64,000 bases of DNA from Acanthochlamys bracteata (Eukaryota > Streptophyta > Magnoliopsida > Pandanales > Velloziaceae). The position numbers and the translations under genes are program-made. The notes beneath the pieces are model-generated. The model ran no database searches. It worked only from the letters and a program-made list of their open reading frames with translations, and had not been told where the DNA came from. Shown here piece after piece: positions 1-11,100 of this stretch (positions are counted from its first letter, which is position 1; the number at the start of each line of letters is the position of its first letter). The stretch lies in NCBI GenBank assembly GCA_019914995.1, contig CM034133.1, forward strand, positions 2,852,001 through 2,916,000. Direction: 5' to 3'.

Positions 1-1430
1 GTAGTTAGTTTCAGTCGACACGCGGTTTCAATTACAGTACAAGTGTCAACAGCTTTAGCTTGACTACACACCATGCATGCTATATTTTTATAAATCTTTT
101 AAGCATACCCCATTAATTAGTTCTATTTTAGTTATATATTCATTCGTCGCTAAATTAACAATAAATTTAATTACTTGAACCACTTGATCCTTCGCATTTA
201 GAAGTATTAATTAATTAATTAACCCTTTTTGTATATAGAAGACAATCAGTACATATATAAGCAGTTCAAAATATTTCTAACCGCAGACGGGCGGTGTCAA
301 AATCACAGAGAATATAGAAGTTGTATGTGTTTAGAAATTAGATTTTGCGGATAAACCTCGAGCAATGGCGCCGATCCAAATATATATTGATCTGAAAGTG
401 ATTGGGACAAAGCAACCGACGGGATCTCTCTAATTGCTGACAGTAGGTATTCAGTAGATATATAGATTTTCATATATGCATATGGCATACATGTGTGTAT
501 GTGGGAAGCTGCCTAACCCTAGCTAGATCTTCTTCGTTTAAACATTCAAAATATACAAGTTTAAATGGTTTCCTATTACTTAATTAACTATCCTAAAGCA
601 GCCTAGAAACACGGGCGCAATGTGGTAATGATTCCTTAAGCCGAAGATGACAAGTCCATGTTGGTCGGTTCCATGTTGATTCTATGTATAGTCTATGTTT
701 ACAATTCATAATTAACAATCAGTGATCTCTGTTGATGTTTGAATATATACAGAAAATCAAGATCCAACAGCCGTTAGAAAACACGGCTTTAATTACTGAC
801 TCTTTCATGATTTAATCCTGAAAGATTCCTAAAAACGAATGCATGGTTATATATGGACCCTCCATGTGCTAAAATTTTCTTAAGCACTGCATATGTAGTT
901 CTTATGAATTGTATAATGTTTTACACTACTATCTAAGGAGAACTTCAACTTTGAGAATAAACTTTGTTTCACTTTTTGCCTGATTTGTACCAAATAATAA
1001 AGAGTGCACTATCAATCCATTGAGACCAGAATCTGGTGCTGTTGTCTCATTAATTTCTTTCTTTCAGGTGTGTGGTCACCATCTATGGCACTGACTTAGA
1101 AGACTTGAGGGAATTAAACACCACACCAACTAATTTGACTAAATAATTAAAGAAGATACACAAAAAAATTCAAAAGGATAATTAATTAGGCTTGACAATA
1201 CAATGAACCTTATTAATTATGCTCCTCCAAAGAAATTTTCTGATGCTTGAATCTTAATATGTATATTCTCATTTGATCAAATCCAAAATATAAACCTATG
1301 TACTTTTAAATTACATGAGGCTCATGTACCGGGTCAAGGAATGTAGTAACTAATACAGAATTTATTACCCTAGCTATTCATTCCAGGTTATCTGGTCTAT
1401 GATTCAAGTTCATCATTCAACTTCATCTAA

Positions 1431-1650
1431 GGGTGTGTTCAGTTGCCCCAAACTCATTTTTTTCATTGGAGTTAGAGTTTAGAGCGACTTCATATATTTC
1501 AATTGCCACTCTGAACTCTATTTCTAAAGCTGATTCCATTCGGAATTTTGAACTCTACTTTCATATACGACTGACACAAATTCTGAAACTCACTTCTTTT
1601 CGAATTTTACTTTTAGAAACTCAATTCGATCCGAGCAATTGATACACCCC
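1431..1650. mobile_element. Tourist/Harbinger-like MITE
   Basis: A 220-bp element with imperfect terminal inverted repeats: the left end starts GGGTGTGTTCAGTTGC and the right end, read on the other strand, starts GGGGTGTATCAATTGC. It is flanked by a TAA trinucleotide on both sides (1428-1430 and 1651-1653), the target duplication expected for PIF/Harbinger-type (Tourist) MITEs. There is no transposase frame, so it would be non-autonomous. Family assignment rests on the TSD and TIR form only. Confidence 0.7.
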
Positions 1651-4305
1651 TAAATATAGAAATTCAAGATTAATATTATTATTCACTGCTGCAAGGTGAA
1701 GAAATCAGCAATAGATCATTGTAATTTTAATTTCATGATATATAATTCAATATTGTCCTTAATTCCTCGATCTGGATATCTATAACCGTTTTACGACTAG
1801 CATAGATTTGTATATAACTTTTAGCAATTTAGAACAACTTGTTAATTACTAGCTAGATGCTTTAAGAACAGTCACTGAATTACTAATGTTAAGATAAGTA
1901 TCAACATAATGTTCAGTTTCAACTACCAAGTTGGCTTGATGTATTTTAGCACCTATTCATTGCATTTCACTTAATTATATATCAAGGGCATGTTCTAGCT
2001 TACTAGCATAATTAGGTAGTTTTTCATATTATCTCATATTAAACTTGTGATATTTAAAGCTATTAAATAATCTCATATTTTTTAATTGTCTAGTTAGGTA
2101 GCTACTTATATTTAGACATACTCACTTCTTGAACTTTAAATTCCATCCAAATCTATATAATAAATATGGTATACATTAGAATTGAGTACTGTATATGAGA
2201 ATTGATCCGTAAAAAAAATTAGTCTTATGAGAAGATTGTGTCAGGCCTACATGCTGCATATTATACATATAAAAGGAGGTATATGGTATTGAATTGTCCC
2301 ACCTCATGCATATATATATGTATTTATACGTTGTTAGGTACATAAATATGTACCGGATTGAAAATGCCAGGCAGTTTACACGCACGCATGCAGTTTTCCA
2401 AGATGATAAGTGTTTTCCTCAATGAAGGAATGTTGTCTTCTTTTCTACAGCAAACAACCCCAAATTTCCATGCAGTACTCAAGAAGCAGTTGTACTGCAA
2501 GTCAAACAATGAAATGTGTGCTTCAGATTGATTGCTTGATGTCAATGTGGACTTAAGCCTAACTTTCACTTTACGCACTTCTAATTATTACAAAAAGCTC
2601 AAAATGTTCAGATATGGATTGTCAATAAGTCTGCCTAAACACTCCAGTAAGCTTCTGCCTAAACATTCCAGTAAATTTTCTATTCGAAGACTTACGGCTG
2701 CAGGAAGCATTACCTAGATTAAAACAGCATTGCACGAATTTGCGTATACCGACATGCAATGTCTATATATGGAAGATAGCAATATGTATGTATATATGCA
2801 TGAGAACAAAACCTTATACAGCAAAGTACACGATCTATCGTACGCGACACTGAGAATCTGATCAGGAAAGAACTCCACTAGGATGATGCATACATGATGC
2901 AGTACGTGAACCTTATCGCCTTGCTGTGCTTCCCAAAAGCTAAACCAGATTTTGTTCGGTGTCCCTCGAGTGTTAACAAGTAGTAGTAGTACGTAGAAGA
3001 AGCTAGAAGATGATAAAAGCTTCTGCTGCTGTGCTTAATTTGTCTTGTGGCTTTCAGTTTTCTGTGGGCTAGCTGCCGGGTGCTTCCGCAACATTGTTAG
3101 CAGAGCACATGTATGGTTTAATAATGAAACGAATATATATGGTCTACTATTTTGTTGTCTCTATATGTATGTTTCTATGATTTTGTGGTTGTTGGAAAGG
3201 TCTCGTGTTCAGGCGCAGATGAAAATGAATTGCAGAGGGGCCATGAGCTAGGCCCATGACCATGTTGATTTTACCCGTGCGCCCAAAGCAATTAATCATA
3301 TCAGTAGTCGATTGATGAACGAGGGAACTACCTGATTGAGTTTTTACTGATCACTTATATAGAAGTTATATAGGTGCCCGTGGAGGAGCGACAAGACCAT
3401 ATGATCTCATATGCCCTTTGGCTTCCAGCCATGACCCGTAGGAACCCATCAAAACCATGTTGGGAAGACAAACAAATCCCCTGCAAGTCCCCACCATATG
3501 CTTGTGTAGATCTGCTCAAGGGTGAAGTAGCTGCAATAAATTTGCTCACACAAAACCACCTCAATCATTTTAAGCTAATTGTACATAAGATCGTTTTCTA
3601 TCTTACCGAATAAACTACGACGCGTAGCAAGAGGTCTACACTCTCATGGCACCTTAACTGTGTTCGAATATAGGCAACAAAGTACTCAAATAATTCACTC
3701 AATCCTGGACCTACATAAACAAATTAATATACTAGCTAACTAGTTAATTCGAGCTAGCTGCCTATTAAGAACTTCCGCGCGAGCACGCACACACGTTCAT
3801 AACTTCAATTGTTCATTCATGAGAACCAACCTACGGCTATGAGTGGTCTTGTTTTGTACAAGGTAAATAAATCTTTGGAACTCGGTGACTGATCGAAAGA
3901 TCGATCGAGCGGCCGGCGTAGAAGGAAGGTTACTACTTATTCCTTTCATTCTCTCGTAGATATCTTGGAACTTGAATGCATAAAATTAATGAATTTTGTG
4001 CTGTTAAAACTAGTCTTTGATAATTAATAATATAATTTTATAGTATCATATTAATATATTTGAACTTTCTTTTTATCATCAATTAATTTTTTCAGTTGTG
4101 ACCTTTCCCTAATATATTGCCGCTGCATTTGTGTGAATTAGTTGCACTTAAACAAATTAAGTGTTAAAAATATATATATTAATGAATAGTATAATTCTAC
4201 GTTATTATATAAGATTATATGCTTTTCTTTCTACTACCAATTAATTTTATAGTATAAGTCCGAATTTTAACGTATATGGAAATTGTTCCTTCCAATAATT
4301 AGTAG

Positions 4306-4437
4306 TGAAATAATTGATGAAGAAATAATAAAAATTGAGTATATTGAATAATGATCTCTAGAGTTTACACATACGGATATTTATAAAGTATATATAATAG
4401 GCTTGTCTTATATATAGTCCGATAATACAGTCTAATA
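4306..4437 (-). repeat. 3' LTR of the Copia-derived element
   Basis: Left direct repeat. In the element's own orientation (minus strand) it is the 3' LTR, preceded by the purine tract at 4438-4450. It begins TGAAATAATT on the plus strand, the same start as the partner repeat at 5221, and ends (minus strand) in CA next to the AGTAG duplication. Confidence 0.78.
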
Positions 4438-4741
4438 TTCCTCCTCAAACTCATGATGGGTCAAACAATATGAGTTTGTTCAATAACATTTGAAATCTCG
4501 GTGTCGTATGCGATTTCGTAAAAAAATTTGCGCAATACGAATGTTATTCTTTACCTCAATAGAAGCATCATCTGGTGGTGAGAGAGAATGCTGAATAGAG
4601 CCATCAAGATGACCAAGAAGACGACGTCCACGAAAAATAGTTCTAACTGAGGCAGCCTAATCATCAGCAGTACTCAAAGAAAAGTCTGTAGATGTCGATA
4701 GAAAGTCCCAAAAAAATTCAGACGAAGGCATCATCAAAACG

Positions 4742-4776
<35 letters not shown>

Positions 4777-5220
4777 TGAAACGGACCGAGCCTACAGTTG
4801 CGGGCCGAGCCGGCTAGTGTTAGGTTGGTTAGGCGCGCCCATGGCAGCGATAACGAAAATGATGTGGCGGCGCCCGGCTGACTGAGCGGCGGCGAAAAAC
4901 AAATGGCGGCAGGCGGGCGCGACGGCGAGTGAAATTTGATAAAATCGGCAGCAACGATGGACGAACAGAGGAGTCGGCGGTAACTGAGAAATGAAGACAA
5001 GCACAGCGGCGACAAAGATCGCAGCGGCGGCGCTAGGGTTTGAGGTTTTTTTTTTTTTTTTGCTTGATTGATTGTCGGTAAAGAAGGGAAAAAAAAATTT
5101 TGATGTGTAGAGAGAAAAAAAAATTTTGATGAAATTGATGAAGATGAAAAATTGAAAGAAAAAAAATCAATTATGTGCAGAGAAAAAATTTTTAAAAAAA
5201 ATCAATTTGGCTCTATACCA

Positions 5221-5349
5221 TGAAATAATTAACGAAAAAATAATAATAAAATTGAGTATATTAAATAATGATCTCTAGAATTTACACGGATGAATATTTA
5301 TAGAGAACATATAATAGATTTGTCTTATATATAGTCCAATAATATAATA
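5221..5349 (-). repeat. 5' LTR of the Copia-derived element
   Basis: Right direct repeat, the 5' LTR in minus orientation, with the primer-binding site immediately inside it (5209-5220). It is alignable over its full length with 4306-4437, including the shared stretches around TAATGATCTCTAGA and GTCTTATATATAGTCC. Confidence 0.78.
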
Positions 5350-8189
5350 AGTAGTATTCTTTCGATTGGTGACTTCTTGGAACAAGGGTACGTGGGTATT
5401 CCTCCTCCGAGGACGGCATTCCACCATGAACGGTCGTCTCATTTACGAAGACGACGATGTAGATAAGACTAATTTTGTCATGCGTGTAGGCGTGCAATTA
5501 CGTAAAGACTTCTATTCCTCCCAGCTACTTGTTTTCCAACACCTCCAGTTATTTGTGTTTCGGGTGTTCCTGCCGTAGCGATCATAGCTATAGTAGCCTT
5601 ACTACGCTTAGCTAGCTAGTATATTTGAGCTAAGTAGCCTTAGCTGGAGTGCCTGTGCACTGAAGCGACCTTCCTATTCAACAGCTCTTAGATAGTCTGT
5701 TAAGCAATGATAGCGAGCTGAAAGCCTGAGACTTCAATCGGTCTCGCACAATCAATGCATGGTGTGCAAGTGCAATGACTATTAACTAGCTAGATTGAAG
5801 ATCTTTTTCCCAAAGCGCACGAGGATGTACCGTAGATAGACCTTCGGAGTTATTTGCGAGTTCTTTTAAAATAAAATTTTTAACAAAAATATATATATAT
5901 TTAAAGAATTAATTATATTTTTATAATAAAAAGTAATAAAAGTAAATATAAAAAATTTATTATATAAAATTTTTAATATTTTTAAATTTTTAAATAAATT
6001 ATTAAAAACTTAAAAATATAAATTAAAAAATTAAGTTTTTGAAATGAAATGTCAAATGTCACCTGCTATTATAATAGAATTCAAAGTAGATGAGAAACAA
6101 GGTAGTGTGGACTTGAATGTTGCATGTCTCACCAAAGGAAGACATGGACCAAAATTGTTACCTTGTCATAGAAACACCACATTTTTCATACTTTCGTTTT
6201 CTAATAATGATATCATATTATAAAATTAAAACGTACTAGAGATGGGGATATATAGAATGTTTTCTTATCTAGTCAAAATATTAGGCGTAAGCTTTATACA
6301 CGTGCATGCTCTATCTATTACACAAGGTTCTTTTCTATCTAAAGAATTGTACTCTTAATTTTGTGTAGGAATAACATATAGCAAAGTTTTTGATTAATTG
6401 GGTTTCCTTTCTATTTTTTAAGTAATTAGTCTTTTGGTTTTGGCTTTGGATGAATTGGGACAATCCAAAGTTGTGATCAGCTGTGAAGCTAAAAGCTGTG
6501 TCTATATATGTCCACTACATTAAGGAGATATTGGCGTTTCTTATTTCCTTTTTATTTTATTTGTTTTATTTTATATTTTTCAATAATTTTTTTAAATTTA
6601 AAAATACAAAAAATTTACGTTATAAAATTTTAATTATTTATTATTATTATGTTTTAGTCGAAGAGCTTTAGGTAGTCAGGCGACGAGCTCCTTCCGACCG
6701 AGGAAGTGACAACGGGTAAAAGAAAGTTCATTTTTCAAAAACTTCAAAATATGTTTTTTTTAAAAAACTTTTTTCAATAAATATTCTTAAATATTTCGTT
6801 AATGAGAAGCAGAACTTGTTACTATATTTCAAGACATAACTAAGTGGCTCCATTGCCCTATTCATGTCTTTTCTTTTTTCACTTCAACAATCTAAGGTGA
6901 AATATGTTTGACTTAACTTTAGTTATAATTTCTTTATATATGTTGTAGAGTGCATGAAATACTCAAGCTATGAGTTTTTTTTTTTTGGTCACAAAATTAA
7001 ATTTGGAGCCGATCACTAGTTAGGGTTACACTTTATTATGTGATTCTTTCCACTCTTTTTACATGGAATTACATGTCCAATATTCAGCATCTGTAATTAT
7101 CTGCTGGTATTAGAATGTACCCTTCGTCAGAAAAGAAAAGAAAAGAATATATTAGGCTTTTGGCTGCATCGGCCCAAAGGCCACATTTCTGATAATAGCA
7201 ATCAAATCCACATTTTTAAACAAATCGAATCCTAGGAAATATTAACAAGCAGAAACCTCGCAAGAATTTGTGTCAAGGATGATTCCAATTGTTAACTAAC
7301 TGCTAATATCGCTATCAACAGATTCTCAACTAGTGCTCTGCTGACACAGAAGAAACTAACAACTCCCAATTAAAATTCCGAACACCACTTTTTAATTGTC
7401 GCATACACGCAACACAAGCACAAAAGTCTCCCAGTGCGCCAAACCACACTGATCAATTTCTATAATAAAGACAGCAAATTAAAACCTAGGAGTTAGTCGG
7501 TTCTCCAGTTCGTAATTTGTGGTCCTCCACTCTTAAGTAGGTGTAGAAAACTTTAATAGAAGCAAATTTAGAGTACAAGTTGAGAATAGCAGGTTTCATT
7601 TTGATTAAGAATTTCCTTGCAATGGACCACAGCCGGTGATGTATAAACTAACTAACAAACGATTTTTGTTAAGAATGAAGGAGCAAGCCTTTTAAAATCT
7701 AAAAGAAACAGCAAAATCCTATTAAAATTTCAGATAGCACATAATTCATTCTGATATGTTGTGGAAAAATATAACGTAGCTCTTCCATCAGTATGCAACT
7801 CTTGCAAGACTAGAGAAACACCTTACCAATTCGAATGCAAGTATTTGATGATGGGACAGAGCACTAACTAATACTTATGCATCTCACTCAGGTATTCCTG
7901 CACCCTCTAGATAAATAAAACAGTTCATTGTTCAGCATATCAGAGATATATCAACGCAAGTGGTAGACACAAGGAGGAACTTCACTGTAATGCTCTCTCT
8001 TTTCATTTGTAATGAAAAAATATATGGTTTATACACAGGGGGTTGTAATCTATGCCTCTGGCTGGTAAAGAGCTTGCATTCGGATAGTTAGCCCGATTTC
8101 AAGCTGAAAGAATAATCTTCTATGCACACTTCAACCAAAAATTGAAAAGAAGAATCTAAACTAACAACATAAAAATCTCAACAAAAAGA

Positions 8190-11100
8190 TTAATGTGTAA
8201 GACCTCTATGAGAATTAGGGAATGTACTCAATTGAACATCTGCAACTGGGCTTTCATTTTGATTACCAAACTTCTCCATTTCTCTAGCAACTTGGATGTC
8301 ATTAGGAAATATGCGCTCCAGAAATGCCTTAGCTACAAACCTAGGAAGCAATGCCACAATAAGGATCGAGAGAAGGCAAAACCAAAATAACCAGGTCCCA
8401 CTTATATGAAATATGGCCCTGCAATCAAATAACAATCATCATCAGTGCAAGTGCTGCAAGAGTGCAACTATGCATTTACAATTCTTGCAGAAAGCAGCTA
8501 GATTATTTGATGTCAATGCAGTTTATTGTTCATTAACTTTTCCAACTTTTTATCCTTTTCTTAAACTTTTTGTTTTGTCAGAAGAAACCACCTGAGTTAG
8601 AAATATCTCAAAATTTATTGCCCAAATATCTCAATCAAAGAAAAGAATAAATCTGTACATAAAGCTAGGTTATAAGCCTATCCTTTGGAATAATAAGCAA
8701 AAATATGAACATGGGAAACTCCTATACACCAAGCTGCTAGTTACTCTAACCATCCATCCCAATATACCCCGCGTACATGACCTTTTAGGTACAAGAAAAT
8801 TCTCTTTGTTTCATGTGTATGTGCAATAACTTCTTAAATTGATGACTTTCGGAAGCCTAAATCAAGTGACATGGAGTTTAAGGTATCTCTTATAAACCTT
8901 TACTTTCAAGACAAATGTAAAAGTACAACACTACGATATAATCAATAAGCTAAACATATGATCTTAAGCCCAACTGGAAAAGAGCAAGTGTTGATCGTAA
9001 GTACCATTCATAAGCATGGGTGCCTATCCTAATAGACCTATTTTAGTATGTCGTTCCTCTATATGTCTATTGTGTATTGTTAAATTAAGCAAGCCAAACA
9101 CATAGAGAAGAATATGAGAGGGAGACGTACCAATAACCAGGTAGGATTGGTATGGAATCAATAATTATGACACAAATAACTGTAGCTACAATGCAGCCCC
9201 ATATAGATGCATGTGCCATCCAATTCCATCGAAAAACATCCATGCCAAGGTGAATGTTGACCAGAATAACAATAGCAAGAGTCCATAGGTCTCCTATACT
9301 TGAAGCATCAACTGTGCTGTGTCGATATGCAAGGTAGGGAATGAAGAAAACTGCAGTACTTTGCCAGACAGTATCGATCATAGTGAGTAAAAACAATTTA
9401 AGGTTATATCTCTCCTCTCTCTGTCCAGCACCGTAGAGCTGTGGATACTTCAGTAGAGTCCTCCTACTTAAATCCTTGTCCAGTATTCCGACAATGATCG
9501 TGGGAAGAGCTGTGTAGACAATCGAATACAACATACTGCTCCATTCTGTGATTGCAGTTGTCAAACTAAAAGCAGTATATAGTACATACCTGTACAAAGA
9601 AGTTGCATTACTGTAAGTTCACAGGATCTTCAGAGAGCATACACTTTTGCAAAACATGCACATGCTTGTGCAATGGCATTTCACCGATAAAACTGACCCC
9701 TAACTATTTCTCATATACTTCATATCCACCCTTGATGTGCTTAAATACAGAAAGGAATTCTCACAAATCCATATGAGATATGTTTATGCGCACATCTAAT
9801 TCCTCCTCGTACAAAAAGAAACAAAAACTAAAATCAACTTGATTGTATGATGTAAACTCTACACTCCCAATTTGCAAATGTCAGCCAAGGAGGATTTTCG
9901 CTTAAAAAGGTATATTTCTTTGGTTCCTCTAATGCACGGTTAATATGTCATCTAGATACGCATGAAATGCCTGTGCCCAAAACATGAGTTTGGTTAATGA
10001 CATTGGCTAAAAATCAATAAACACTTAGTTTATCAGCAGAAATAACTATGGAGTCTGAGAAAACAGGTATAAGGCTTTGATATGCCACATAGCTTTACCT
10101 GTCAGAAATCAACATGCCATACAACCAGGTTGCTTAGCATTTCCACAACAGAATTTTTGGTCATTTTATGGGAATGTCAACGTCTAAAAAAGTTCAACTG
10201 AACAATTGAAACATATGAGGCAACTGATGTGTGCTATGCATCATCTATATAGGAGCTATTGTACAGGAAATTCAGGGTAGCCTACTGTTTTCCAATATCA
10301 ATGTCATAAAAGTAGGTCTCTCCCTAATATATCTATAATATGTAACATATATTTAGGGGAAAAGGGGGTAACATTCTCCAGATTTTACTTACCAGAAAAG
10401 AATAAAGACAAAGACTGCATTTCTGTAAAAGTTGTATAAAATCAAGTATGCCATTCGTTGGTAATTCCAATGACCATGAACCAATAAAAGAGGCACCAAA
10501 AATCTGAACTGGCCCATAGCAAAATCTGAGGCCATAACGGCCTGGCGTCCCTCCTGTCCACTGATGCCTATTCCCACATCAGCCATTTGGATCATGGAAA
10601 CATCATTTGCACCTGAAACAGCAGAAATACTCATTTTATCAGTGTATATTGCATAATGCTAAGACCCTCGAAATTCCATTTGCTTCCAGGACTATCACAT
10701 ACTATGTGCAATAGGACTGAGTAAAAAAAAGAAAAAAAAGAAACATTGATGATATTTACCATCACCGATAGCAAGAGTCATGTCTTCAGTTCGGTTTTTT
10801 ATAAGAGCAACAATACCGGCCTTCTGCAAGGGAGCAACCCTGCAACATAGCACAACATCACAAGCTGTTGCTATCTTGAATAGCTGCAAAATACAAACAC
10901 ATAAGATAGAAGATTGTTAGGTTATGTGTGATCATTCTAGAGATAGAAAAACGTTCGTAAATCTCCCATAATTGATGAGGAGAATTACCTCTTCTTCTAA
11001 TTCAGTTTCAAGAATATATACAAGACTGGTTCCATCTATAATCAAAGCAAGAGGAACTCGGCCCTTATCACCAGCTCCATTTTGAGATCCTAAAGATGGT

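Larger units (their letters stand above)
4306..5349 (-). mobile_element. Short non-autonomous Copia-derived LTR retrotransposon (TRIM/LARD type)
   Basis: Two direct repeats of about 130 bp (4306-4437 and 5221-5349) flank a 0.78-kb interior, and the whole is bounded by an exact 5-bp duplication AGTAG (4301-4305 and 5350-5354). Read on the minus strand, the interior next to the right repeat begins TGGTATAGAGCC, one base short of the initiator tRNA-Met primer-binding motif TGGTATCAGAGC. The other end has a purine tract (GTTTGAGGAGGAA, 4438-4450) next to the left repeat. The minus strand from about 4733 leftward reads a degenerate gag-like start with the Copia-like motif LLGHLDGS and one stop. 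No protease, integrase or reverse transcriptase remains. The two LTRs differ at many positions, so the insertion is old. Confidence 0.82.
1..8189. other. Gene-free AT-rich spacer with transposon remnants
   Basis: No reading frame in this 8.2 kb resembles a known protein, and the longest frames are short and on both strands. Two mobile elements can be delimited and are listed separately (MITE at 1431-1650, LTR element at 4306-5349). Stretches around 5870-6050 and 6540-6660 are almost pure A/T and look like further decayed elements without clear ends. The right end is downstream of the flippase gene that reads leftward and ends at 8190. Confidence 0.6.

Noticed and set aside
4734..5015. 93-codon minus-strand frame ending in many lysines
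   Set aside because: The lysines come from a homopolymer run. The frame lies in the leader of the Copia-derived element and resembles no protein.
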